64,000 nt of DNA, taken from positions 2,479,501 through 2,543,500 of the forward strand of contig JAHCHX010000001.1 of the NCBI GenBank assembly GCA_026129545.1. The letters run 5' to 3'. The first letter of the stretch is position 1, and every line of letters begins with the position of its first letter. Source of the stretch: Saprospiraceae bacterium (lineage in GTDB: Bacteria; Bacteroidota; Bacteroidia; Chitinophagales; Saprospiraceae). The position numbers and the translations under genes are program-made. Positions 1 through 8,189 of this stretch are shown piece after piece. The notes under the pieces were generated by a model that was not told where the DNA came from, did no database searches, and worked only from the letters and a program-made list of their open reading frames with translations.

Positions 1-2578
1 GCTCCGTCCAGTCATGTATGCCGCACTCGTTGCGCGGGCGCACGCGCCAGTAATAAGCCTTGCCTTTTTCCAGCAAAAACGGAATGGCGAAGGATGGGAG
101 CGTGGTGGCTGTTTGGGAGGCCAGTATGGTAGAAAAAGAGGGCGTGTCGGAGAATTGCACGTCGTACGATTCGGCATCGGGTGCGGTGTTCCAGTTCAAG
201 GTTTGCGCCAGCGAGGCGTTGGTGAGGCCATCGGCGGGCGAGGCAAGCGACAGCGCGGAGAAGTCGTTGGAAATGAGGCGCAACGTGATGGGGCGCACCA
301 ACACAGGGCTACCTGCGGCGCTGGCTTGCACGTTGAAGGTGTAGATGCCTTCCTGTGTCACGTTTTGCAGGTCAATCTGCAATGTGCTGCTTTCGCCGGG
401 ATTGAGTGTCGTCTTGCTGAAAGTAGCGGTGGCGCCGGGGGGCAAATCGCCCGCCAACTCGATGCTGACCGAGTTGCTGAAGCCCAGCGAGCCAGCCGTC
501 AGTACCTCGCTGGTGAACGTATTGGGCAGGCAGATATCCGCGGCATCCGCCGAAAGGCCGAGCGTGAGCGTGGGTTCGGTGGGTTGCTGGATTTTGAAAT
601 TGGCGTTGGAGATGTCGAAGAAGATATTGTCCGCCGCATCAATTCGCACTCGTGCGGCGGTAGTTAGGTGGTTGGGTACCAGTACATACTGGCCACCGTC
701 GTTGGCCACTCCCGATGCCAAAGTGATGGGATAGGTCTGCCCCCCGTCGGTACTGAGTCGGATATTGACGTTTTTGCAGTTCACGGGTGCGAGATTCGTG
801 TTCGACACGTCCCAAGTCACATTCACATACTCACCCACGCGCCAGATGTCGGACGACGAGTTGGGTGCCGTCACAAGAAACGGCCCGGCACCGCCCCAGG
901 CCTTGAATGCCACGTCGGCCCAGCCTACGCCGCCGCCGTCGGGCCGATTGTCGCGGGCTACGAGCCGGAGGGTCACGTTGCGGGTATATTCGGGCAACAA
1001 TTCGGCCTTGTACGTTTGGTTGGACAGTATCGTGCTGAGGCGGGGGAAATAGCGGTTGGTGGCGCTGCCCGGCGCATAGACGCGAAAAATGGCCGAGTTG
1101 GCTTCTTGCTCGCCAAGCGCCACTTCGGGGCCAGTGTCCTTGCCCTCCCAGCTATACGTCAAAGAGTCGCCGTCGGGGTCGGTGGCGCTGCCGTTCACCT
1201 CAAAAGGCGTTTGGATGGGGATAAAGAAATTGTTCTGATATGGCAGTGTGACGACGGGCGGATTGTTGGTGGTTTCTAAAAACGAGCCGCAAGTGCTGCC
1301 GTTTTGCTGGGTGTAAAACAATTGGAACTCTTCCACCGAACCCGAATGAAAGCTGAGCAAGCTGGGGCCATCCACGTTGTCCGTGCCGCAAGCGCCGTGA
1401 TAAGACATGATGGTGCTGCCACTGCCCGGCTCAAAGGCCGAGTTTCCATGACGGCCATTGCCACCGTTGCAGCGATTCCAAGTGTGTCCGCCGTTGAGTT
1501 GGTGTCCTACCTCTTGGCCTATCACGCTGATGAATCCGTCGCCATAGTTGCTGCCGCCATAGCCAGCTGAGCAGCCAGCCGCCTTGCTTGTGCCACACAC
1601 ATTTCCCAGGCTACCTGCCACTCCGATGGCTCCACCGGTGATGTAGCGAGCATAGACGTGGCCGATGTCGTGCGAGTTGAAGTTGCAGTAAGTGTTCAGC
1701 ACGTTTGGGTTTTGGCTCATCCAGTCTTGCACCGTGACACCGGAATAGGGATGGTCGCCGGGGTTGAGGAAAATCACGTTTTGAGTGGCTGCGGCCAGCT
1801 GGAGGCGAATGTTGGCATCGCGCTCAAAAATAGCATTTGTTCGGTCGGTGTATTCCACCACGGCGGAAAGCACGAGCGGTTTGGTGCCGCCGTGATCTTG
1901 CCCGAATTGTCCTGTGGTGGCTGCTATGTAGCGAAATACTTTCAGTTTCACGGGTGTCAGCAACGTGCCTCGTGCTTCTGCGGTGGGTGCGTAAGGCGCG
2001 TCGGCAGTGGCCACTATCGGTGCGCCCTCGGTGGGTGTCACCCCTGTGCTCAGTCGGCGCTCGTCGCGGGGCAGGTCAACGCGGTCGTAAACGATGCAAT
2101 AAGCCCCGTTGCCCTCTATGTATGGGTCCACATACACCACGCCGAGGTCGGGCTGCAACACCATCGCTCGGAAGCCGCGTGCGGTGTGGCTGAGCCGTAC
2201 GGTGCGCCCCGGTGTTTGTAGTGATTCGCCTGCAAAGGTGCGGATATAGGGGTGTTGTGCTGCCAAATCCTCGTCCATGATGGCTGTTTGCCACACACTG
2301 AACGCCTCCATCGAGCCATCGGCCAATGGGATGTGGACGACGCATTTTTTCTCTTTTGCGGCAGTGGTAAATTCGCGCGGTGCCTTTGCCAAGGCTGCTT
2401 TTATACCCTCATAGTCAAGGAGATAAGTTTTATATTTTGAGGGAAAAATGCTTCGTTCGTCATCATCGCGCTGGGGTATGGCGCTTTCGACGATGGGTTG
2501 GAAAAAATGGGTGGTTTGGGCTTGAAGCACGGCAACCAATGCCAAGAGCGTCACCAGTGTAAACGTAGTCTTTTTCAT
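1..2578 (-). CDS. secreted reprolysin-like (M12B-type) metalloprotease, 3' end outside window
   Basis: The minus-strand frame is open from an ATG at 2576-2578 to the window edge (859 codons). It begins with a Sec signal peptide (MKKTTFTLVTLLALVAVLQA), followed by a propeptide-like region and a zincin domain. The zinc-binding helix reads GQEVGHQLNGGHTW, and a Met-turn-like SGSTIMSYHG follows. Ig-like or fibronectin-type segments come next, with the motif AYYWRVRPRNECG at the edge. Family members usually end in a T9SS sorting domain, which would lie outside the window. The consensus HExxHxxxxxH has Gln in place of the first zinc-ligand His (codon 1514-1516). Either this copy is catalytically impaired or that base is wrong. 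The family call is firm; activity is uncertain. Confidence 0.85.
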   Translation of the reverse strand, partial: MKKTTFTLVTLLALVAVLQAQTTHFFQPIVESAIPQRDDDERSIFPSKYKTYLLDYEGIKAALAKAPREFTTAAKEKKCVVHIPLADGSMEAFSVWQTAIMDEDLAAQHPYIRTFAGESLQTPGRTVRLSHTARGFRAMVLQPDLGVVYVDPYIEGNGAYCIVYDRVDLPRDERRLSTGVTPTEGAPIVATADAPYAPTAEARGTLLTPVKLKVFRYIAATTGQFGQDHGGTKPLVLSAVVEYTDRTNAIFERDANIRLQLAAATQNVIFLNPGDHPYSGVTVQDWMSQNPNVLNTYCNFNSHDIGHVYARYITGGAIGVAGSLGNVCGTSKAAGCSAGYGGSNYGDGFISVIGQEVGHQLNGGHTWNRCNGGNGRHGNSAFEPGSGSTIMSYHGACGTDNVDGPSLLSFHSGSVEEFQLFYTQQNGSTCGSFLETTNNPPVVTLPYQNNFFIPIQTPFEVNGSATDPDGDSLTYSWEGKDTGPEVALGEQEANSAIFRVYAPGSATNRYFPRLSTILSNQTYKAELLPEYTRNVTLRLVARDNRPDGGGVGWADVAFKAWGGAGPFLVTAPNSSSDIWRVGEYVNVTWDVSNTNLAPVNCKNVNIRLSTDGGQTYPITLASGVANDGGQYVLVPNHLTTAARVRIDAADNIFFDISNANFKIQQPTEPTLTLGLSADAADICLPNTFTSEVLTAGSLGFSNSVSIELAGDLPPGATATFSKTTLNPGESSTLQIDLQNVTQEGIYTFNVQASAAGSPVLVRPITLRLISNDFSALSLASPADGLTNASLAQTLNWNTAPDAESYDVQFSDTPSFSTILASQTATTLPSFAIPFLLEKGKAYYWRVRPRNECGIHDWTE

Positions 2579-2678
2579 GGAACTGTTTCTGTTTGACAAA
2601 CATTCAGGGGCTAATTTCCGAAGAATTGTTGCTTCTCACGCACAAGTTTTTGACAAGAGTGGGCAAAACGCACCTTGA

Positions 2679-3132
2679 TTGGTCGAGATTGTTCAGATTG
2701 CCACGATTGCTCCCCTTTTGGCGATGGGCTTTTGTGCCACACGGGTCATCACCTCGACCATCAGCCAGACGCGACTCTGGCTACATATACTTCGCGCCGC
2801 CAAGTTTTCAGCATCGTCTAGGGTAACGTTTACTAAACTTTTGAAGTTTAGTAAACGTGATCTCATCCTTCCAACCATGCTGAAAACTTGGCGGCACGAG
2901 GTATATAATAACTGGCTTAGTTAAACAGGATGAGAAAAAAGCCTTTGAATTTTTGTTTAGAGGGGGGCGTAAAGGTTGGGCTCTCTCTCAATTTAGGATA
3001 GGCGAACTTTATGAATTAGGAAAATTTATGGAGGTAGATATTGAAGAAGCGGTAATATGGTATCGCAAGGCTGCAAAACAAGGGAATGAAAATGCTAAAG
3101 AAGCCCTCAAACGCCTCGGCCATTCCGAATAG
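2679..3132 (+). pseudogene. Sel1-repeat protein remnant, split by a mini-transposon
   Basis: From about 2908 to the TAG at 3130-3132 the plus strand encodes Sel1/TPR-like helices: FRIGELYELGKFMEVDIEEA, then AVIWYRKAAKQGNENAKEAL. No start codon or upstream Sel1 repeats precede it. The 116-bp palindromic element at 2788-2903 lies directly upstream. Deleting the element plus one TA joins this frame to an open stretch starting near 2679 (ISQTRLWLHI), but that stretch is not recognisable and is preceded by a stop. It is probably the tail of a lost gene. Sel1 proteins are protein-interaction solenoids; no function is expected here. Confidence 0.6.
2788..2903. mobile_element. 116-bp palindromic TA-flanked mini-element, copy 1
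   Basis: The element is flanked by TA on both sides (2786-2787, 2904-2905). Outer arms read tacttcgcgccgccaagttt and its near-complement at the other end; inner arms cgtttactaaactt and aagtttagtaaacg surround the centre. It has no coding capacity. With its TA flanks it is the reverse complement of the copy at 8395-8514, with one mismatch in 120 bases. TA target duplication is typical of IS630/Tc1-mariner-type transposases, so it is probably a MITE moved in trans; no such transposase is in the window. Confidence 0.8.
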
Positions 3133-3134
3133 CT

Positions 3135-3350
3135 TCACGCCGCCTCCAACTCATACCGCAGCACCAGCAAATCCGCCCTTTTCAAAGGGAGCATTGCAAT
3201 CGTCCGGCCTTGTTTGTCTGCAAATTCCACTTCAAAATCATCGTCGCTGAACACCTCTACCACCGTGCCGACTTGGCCTACTTTCAAGTTTTCGGCAGGT
3301 ATCGGCCTCAACAGGGCGACAACATCGAGCAATTTAATTTCCTGATTCAT
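3135..3350 (-). CDS. DUF4926 small protein, possible immunity protein
   Basis: A 71-residue protein starting at an ATG at 3348-3350. It looks like the SH3-like DUF4926 fold: MNQEIKLLDVVALLRPIP, then GQVGTVVEVFSDDDFEVEF. It starts 10 bases after the stop of the DUF6883 gene on the same strand, so the two are probably co-transcribed. DUF6883 occurs as a toxin-type domain and DUF4926 as its small neighbour, which suggests a toxin-immunity or toxin-antitoxin pair. The pairing is recalled from family context, and the role is inferred. Confidence 0.7.
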   Translation of the reverse strand: MNQEIKLLDVVALLRPIPAENLKVGQVGTVVEVFSDDDFEVEFADKQGRTIAMLPLKRADLLVLRYELEAA

Positions 3351-3360
3351 AATCGTTTGT

Positions 3361-3695
3361 TTATTTGATGTAACAACTTGTCAGTCGGGGCGCAAGTTCG
3401 TTATGCTCTAAAATCCAAGCAGTCATAACCGTTGCTTTTCGGCCATTTCGCTCAATTTCAAATTCAATTTGGTATCGCTGACCAAATTCGTCCAATCTCG
3501 TGGGAATCGCCTCTCGTGTTAACACCGCTTCCATGATTTGTCTTTCAAATAGTCAGCATCAGCAACGGTCATACCCAACACAGATTTGAAAACTGCTGCT
3601 TTGTGCTTTCCAGCGGGGTGTTCAGGATTGAGCGCGTAATCCCTCAATTTTTCCATCGGGACAAAAGCAAATTCAGCATTTGGCAGCAGTGACAT
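3361..3695 (-). pseudogene. DUF6883 protein, frameshifted
   Basis: The first half starts at an ATG at 3693-3695 and reads MSLLPNAEFAFVPMEKLRDY, then NPEHPAGKHKAAVFKSVLGM, which is the DUF6883 signature. It runs into a stop after ADYLKDKSWKRC. The second half is in another frame: EFEIERNGRKATVMTAWILE, then APRLTSCYIK and a TAA at 3361-3363. The 335-base span is one base short of a multiple of three. A single missing base near 3532-3540 explains the break. It may be real decay or a sequence error. The partner DUF4926 gene follows directly. Confidence 0.7.
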
Positions 3696-3766
3696 TCAGT
3701 TGGAGAATTTTAGGTTCCCAAACTACAAGTTTTCCACATACTGTCCAAGTCTGCTACGTTTTGTTT

Positions 3767-3774
3767 TAAATTTG
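3767..3774 (+). promoter_or_regulatory. candidate -7 box for dnaE
   Basis: TAAATTTG matches the Bacteroidota -7 consensus TAnnTTTG and lies 20 bases before the dnaE ATG. The surrounding string TTTTGTTTTAAATTTGC recurs before tcmP at 8145-8162. No convincing -33 TTTG was found at the usual spacing, so support is modest. Confidence 0.4.
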
Positions 3775-3793
3775 CCCAAAATCAGCACCGCTC

Positions 3794-6700
3794 ATGCCAC
3801 AATTCGCCCACCTCCATTGCCACACCCAGTTCTCCCTGCTCGACGGAGCGGCCAATATCCCTGCGCTGTTCAAAAAAGCCAAAGCCGATGGCATGCCAGC
3901 CCTCGCCATCACCGACCATGGCAATATGTTCGGCGTGTTCCAGTTCGTGGCCGAAGCCGCCAAACACGAAGGCGTGAAGCCCATCGTCGGCTGCGAGTTT
4001 TATGTCGTGACCGACCGGCATCGGCGCACCTTCACGAAGGAGGACAAAGACCGTCGCTATCACCAACTTTTCCTCGCCAAAAACCCGGAGGGCTACAAGA
4101 ATTTGGTGAAACTCTGCTCGCTCGGCTACATCGAAGGGCTTTACGGCAAATACCCGCGCATTGATAAAGAGCTGATTTTGCAATACCACGAGGGGCTGAT
4201 TGCGACGACCTGTTGCATCGGGGCGATGGTGCCGCAGGCGATTTTGAAAAAAGGCGAAGCGGAGGCGCGGAAAGAATTCGAGTGGTGGCTCGACCTCTTC
4301 GGCGAGGACTACTACATCGAGATTCAGCGACACCAGATGCCGGAGCAAGACCAGGTGAACGAGGTGTTGCTGCGCTGGTCGAAGGAGTACAACGTGAAAA
4401 CCATCTGCACCAACGACTCGCACTATGTGGACCAAAAGGACTGGAACGCCCACGACATCCTGCTGTGCGTGAACACGGGCGAGAAACAAGCCACGCCCGC
4501 CATCCGCGAGTTCGTGGAAGAAGGCACGGTGATGAAAGGCGGGCGCTTTGCCTTCTGGAACGACCAGTTCTATTTCAAGACACAGGCCGAGATGGGCGAA
4601 CTGTTCAAAGACGTGCCACAGGCTTTGGACAACACGCTCGAAATCGTGGACAAGTGCGAGCATCTGAAACTCAAGCAGGACATCCTGCTGCCCAACTTCG
4701 TCATCCCGCAAGAATTCCAAACACAGGACGACTACCTCCGTCACCTGACTTACGAAGGGGCGAGAGAACGCTACAGGAACATCACGCCCGACATCGAGGA
4801 GCGCCTCAATTTTGAACTCCACACCATCAAAACGATGGGCTTCGCGGGCTACTTTCTCATCGTGTCGGACTTCATCAAGGCCGGGCGCGACCTGGGCGTG
4901 TTCATCGGGCCGGGGCGCGGTTCGGCAGCAGGCAGCGCGGTGGCCTATTGCATCGGCATCACAAACATTGACCCCATCAAATACCAACTGCTGTTCGAGC
5001 GATTCTTGAATCCCGACCGCAAATCCATGCCCGATATTGACACGGACTTCGACGACGAAGGCCGCCAAAAAGTCATTGACTATGTGGTGGAAAAATACGG
5101 CAAACAGCAGGTCGCTCAAATCGTCACCTACGGCACCATGGCCGCCAAAATGTCCATCAAAGACGTGGCGCGTGTGCTCGATTTGCCGCTCGACCAGTCG
5201 AACGCTTTGGCCAAGCTCGTCCCCGAAAAACCCGGCATCTCGCTCAAAAGAGTGTTGACCGCACCCCTCGACGGCGAAGGCTCTTTGCGCGAAAAAGAAG
5301 GCTTGATGGCCGAGGACATCGAGAATGCCAAAAAACTCCGTGAATACCTCGCCGCCGAAGATTCGCCCGAAGGCACAGTGCTCAAAGAAGCGATGGTGCT
5401 CGAAGGCTCGGTGCGTGGCACCGGCATCCACGCGGCAGGCATCATCATCGCGCCGAAGGATTTGACCGAAATCATCCCCGTTTGCACCTCCAAGGAAACC
5501 GAATTGCTCATCACCCAATATGAAGGCTCCATCATCGAGGATTCGGGGGTCATCAAGATGGACTTTTTGGGGCTAAAAACCCTCACCATCATCCGCGATG
5601 CCCTGCGGCTCATCGAGCAAAATCACGGGGTTAAAATTGACATTGACACCATCCCGCTCGACGACCCGAAAACCTACGAACTCTACCAGCGCGGCGAGAC
5701 CAACGGCACTTTCCAGTTTGAAAGCGCAGGGATGCAGAAATACCTCCGCGACCTCAAGCCCGACAAATTCGACGACCTCATCGCCATGAACGCCCTCTAC
5801 CGCCCCGGGCCGTTGGAGTACATCCCCGACTTCATCGCCCGCAAACACGGACGGCAGCAGGTGACTTATGATTTGCCCGACATGGAGGAGTATTTGAAGG
5901 ACACTTTCGGCATCTGTGTCTATCAGGAACAAATCATGCTGCTCTCGCAAAAACTCGCGGGCTTCTCCAAAGGCGATGCCGACGTGCTGCGCAAAGCGAT
6001 GGGCAAAAAGCAAAAAGCCGTGCTCGACAAGATGAAAGGGCAGTTCATCGAGGGCGCGGTCGCCAAAGGCCACCCGGCGGACAAGCTCGAAAAAATCTGG
6101 ACCGACTGGGAAGCCTTCGCCTCCTACGCTTTCAACAAGTCGCACTCCACCTGCTACGCTTTCGTCGCCTACCAAACGGCTTACCTGAAAGCCCACTACC
6201 CCTCCGAGTACATGGCGGCGGTGCTGACCCATTCTCAAAGCAACATTGACAAAATCACCTTTTTCCTCGAAGAGTGCAAGCGCATGGGCTTGACCGTGAA
6301 AGGCCCCGACGTGAACGAATCGGGAGTCAATTTTTCGGTAAACAAAAAAGGCGAAATACGCTACGGCATGGGGGCAGTGAAAGGCGTGGGCGAGGCCGCC
6401 GTCGAGGTGCTTATCGCCGAGCGCAAGGCCAACGGCCCGTTCAAGGACATTCACGATTTCATGCGGCGCGTCAGCCTGCGCGTGGTCAACAAGCGCGTGA
6501 TGGAGAGCCTTGTGTTTGCCGGCGCGTTTGATAGTTTTGAAAATACCAACATCGCGCCGGGCAAACCCACCTTGCACCGCGCAGCCTTCTTCCAACCCTC
6601 CGACAAGTACGAAACATTTATCGAAAACCTACTGAAATACGGCGCGGCCTATCAGGAGGAAAAAATCATGTCGGTCAACTCGCTCTTTGGCGACCTCTCC

Positions 6701-7378
6701 GAGACCGTCGGCATCGCCGAGCCGCCCGTGCCGAAAGCCGAGCCTTGGAACCTCGTGCTGAAACTGCAAAAAGAAAAAGACGTGGTGGGCCTCTACCTCT
6801 CCGGCCACCCGCTCGACGATTTTCGCTACGAATGGGAAACCTTCGCTACCCCGCTCGCCAACGTCGAAAACTTCAAAAATCGCAAGGTCAACGTAGCGGG
6901 TTTTGTGCTAAAGGCAGAGCACCGCATCAGCCAAAAAGGCACGGGCTGGGGGCGTTTCACCTTGCAGGACTACACCGGCTCGCTCGACATCACGATGTTT
7001 TCCGAGACCTACGCCAAATTCAAATCCTTCTTCGAGGAAGGCACGACGGTCTATGTGGAAGGCGAATACAAGCAGCGTTACAACTCCGACGAGTTTGAAT
7101 TTCGCGTGCTGAACGCCAGACTGTTGGAAACCGTCGGGCAGGAAAAAACCTCCTCCATCACCCTGCGCATCCCGGTCGAAACCCTTTCGGGCACGCTCAT
7201 CGAGCGCATCGAACAACTTTGCTCGGCGCACAAAGGCAAACACGACCTGCGCATGGAACTGGTGGATTTCACCAACAAAGAACGCCTCGCCTTCCGCTCC
7301 GCCGCGCGCAAGGTGAACGTGGACAACGACTTCATCGCCGCGGTGAAGGAGTTGGGCGTGGAGTGTGGGGTGAATTGA
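3794..7378 (+). CDS. dnaE: DNA polymerase III subunit alpha
   Basis: This 1194-residue protein is the replicative polymerase catalytic subunit and has the usual length for DnaE1. The N-terminal PHP domain opens with FAHLHCHTQFSLLDGAANI. The polymerase core has the catalytic aspartate cluster PDIDTDFDD (about residues 413-421) and MDFLGLKTLTII. Then come the fingers and thumb region and the tandem HhH region, and an OB-fold near residues 1010-1090 (VNVAGFVLKAEHRIS). The start at 3794 leaves the PHP motif close to the N-terminus. It ends with VKELGVECGVN. Fifty bases of its 3' end recur at 8075-8123, beyond the toxin-antitoxin remnant that follows it. Confidence 0.97.
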   Translation: MPQFAHLHCHTQFSLLDGAANIPALFKKAKADGMPALAITDHGNMFGVFQFVAEAAKHEGVKPIVGCEFYVVTDRHRRTFTKEDKDRRYHQLFLAKNPEGYKNLVKLCSLGYIEGLYGKYPRIDKELILQYHEGLIATTCCIGAMVPQAILKKGEAEARKEFEWWLDLFGEDYYIEIQRHQMPEQDQVNEVLLRWSKEYNVKTICTNDSHYVDQKDWNAHDILLCVNTGEKQATPAIREFVEEGTVMKGGRFAFWNDQFYFKTQAEMGELFKDVPQALDNTLEIVDKCEHLKLKQDILLPNFVIPQEFQTQDDYLRHLTYEGARERYRNITPDIEERLNFELHTIKTMGFAGYFLIVSDFIKAGRDLGVFIGPGRGSAAGSAVAYCIGITNIDPIKYQLLFERFLNPDRKSMPDIDTDFDDEGRQKVIDYVVEKYGKQQVAQIVTYGTMAAKMSIKDVARVLDLPLDQSNALAKLVPEKPGISLKRVLTAPLDGEGSLREKEGLMAEDIENAKKLREYLAAEDSPEGTVLKEAMVLEGSVRGTGIHAAGIIIAPKDLTEIIPVCTSKETELLITQYEGSIIEDSGVIKMDFLGLKTLTIIRDALRLIEQNHGVKIDIDTIPLDDPKTYELYQRGETNGTFQFESAGMQKYLRDLKPDKFDDLIAMNALYRPGPLEYIPDFIARKHGRQQVTYDLPDMEEYLKDTFGICVYQEQIMLLSQKLAGFSKGDADVLRKAMGKKQKAVLDKMKGQFIEGAVAKGHPADKLEKIWTDWEAFASYAFNKSHSTCYAFVAYQTAYLKAHYPSEYMAAVLTHSQSNIDKITFFLEECKRMGLTVKGPDVNESGVNFSVNKKGEIRYGMGAVKGVGEAAVEVLIAERKANGPFKDIHDFMRRVSLRVVNKRVMESLVFAGAFDSFENTNIAPGKPTLHRAAFFQPSDKYETFIENLLKYGAAYQEEKIMSVNSLFGDLSETVGIAEPPVPKAEPWNLVLKLQKEKDVVGLYLSGHPLDDFRYEWETFATPLANVENFKNRKVNVAGFVLKAEHRISQKGTGWGRFTLQDYTGSLDITMFSETYAKFKSFFEEGTTVYVEGEYKQRYNSDEFEFRVLNARLLETVGQEKTSSITLRIPVETLSGTLIERIEQLCSAHKGKHDLRMELVDFTNKERLAFRSAARKVNVDNDFIAAVKELGVECGVN

Positions 7379-7413
7379 GTTTTTCCGTAATTTTGAGTTC
7401 TAAAAGAAATAAC

Positions 7414-7647
7414 ATGGAAGCCATGCAAACGCCTTTCAACGCCGCCCAACAAGAGTTGCTCCAACTCTTTGCCGTGGGCCTCTCGGACGAAGAACTCCGC
7501 GAGCTGAAACAGATTTTGCTCGATTTCAAATTCCGACGAGTGACGGCGCTCGCTGATAAAGTCTGGGACGAAAAAGGTTGGAATGATGAAACGGTGGAAA
7601 AAATACTGCAAACCCGTATGCGCACACCGTACAAAAAGGAAAATTGA
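7414..7647 (+). CDS. small antitoxin-like protein upstream of a PIN toxin
   Basis: This 77-residue, highly charged, helical protein starts at an ATG at 7414-7416, 36 bases after dnaE. Typical segments are FAVGLSDEELRELKQILLDF and ADKVWDEKGWNDETVEKIL. Short proteins of this type usually precede PIN-family toxins in Bacteroidota, and here a PIN gene starts 16 bases downstream. It would bind and neutralise the toxin and may repress the operon. The partner now has a premature stop, so the antitoxin may be an orphan. Confidence 0.65.
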   Translation: MEAMQTPFNAAQQELLQLFAVGLSDEELRELKQILLDFKFRRVTALADKVWDEKGWNDETVEKILQTRMRTPYKKEN

Positions 7648-7662
7648 ACAGATGTCCGAATC

Positions 7663-8073
7663 ATGCGCATTGTCCTCGACACCAATGTTCTGCTGACTTG
7701 TTTTTCGTCTCGCTCTAAAACCCACCTGATATGGCAATCGCTTCGGCAAGGGAAGTTTGACTTGTGCGTGACGACCGAGGTTCTTGCTTAATATGAGGAG
7801 ATTATCACTGAGCAAACCAATGCCGAACTTGCAGCAGCCGTTCTTGACGCTATCCTCCATTTGCCGAATTTGAGGCTCGTCACCCGGTATTTCAAATGGA
7901 ATCTCATTACCCCCGACCCTGACGATGACAAATTTGTGGATTGTGCCATTGCCGCCGGAGCCGACTACCTTGTGACCGAGGACAAACACTTCAAAATTCT
8001 TGAAAAAATCCCTTTCCCAACAGTTCGGATGCTTCGAGAAAAGGAGTTTGTGGAAATGTTGAAGCAACACTGA
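7663..8073 (+). pseudogene. PIN-domain toxin (VapC/PilT-like), nonsense mutation
   Basis: The frame starts MRIVLDTNVLLTCFSSRSK, the usual PIN N-terminus with its first acidic residue. It reaches EVLA and then a TAA at 7789-7791, and continues in the same frame with YEEIITEQTNAELAAAVLD and DPDDDKFVDCAIAAGADYLV, ending at the TGA at 8071-8073. PIN toxins usually have Glu at the position of the TAA, so one substitution explains it. An intact protein would be about 136 residues and would cleave RNA. Restart downstream of the stop would lose the first catalytic Asp. Confidence 0.85.
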
Positions 8074-8074
8074 C

Positions 8075-8123
8075 GACTTCATCGCGGCGGTGAGGGAGTT
8101 GGGGGGGGAGTGCGGGGTGAATT
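8075..8123 (+). repeat. stray copy of the dnaE 3' end
   Basis: These 49 bases match 7328-7377, the last codons of dnaE, with about six differences including one deletion. Both copies begin gacttcatcg and end gggtgaattg. The copy follows the PIN gene directly, so the toxin-antitoxin pair lies between two dnaE ends. Compare the murA 3' copy at 37150-37179. Confidence 0.85.
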
Positions 8124-8153
8124 GGAAAGCTTTTTGTGTTTTATTTTTTGTTT

Positions 8154-8161
8154 TAAATTTG
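8154..8161 (+). promoter_or_regulatory. candidate -7 box for tcmP
   Basis: TAAATTTG lies 28 bases before the tcmP ATG, in the same TTTTGTTTTAAATTTGC context as upstream of dnaE. No clear -33 box was found. Confidence 0.35.
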
Positions 8162-8189
8162 CATTCCAAACCTAAAACCAATCCTGATT

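Noticed and set aside
3782..5518. 578-codon open frame on the minus strand opposite dnaE
   Set aside because: It lies fully across the dnaE coding sequence, lacks any recognisable motif and follows from the GC-rich codon pattern of dnaE.
7078..8181. 367-codon minus-strand frame spanning the dnaE end and the toxin-antitoxin pair
   Set aside because: It is antisense to dnaE and the PIN gene. Its internal repeat only reflects the duplicated dnaE end.
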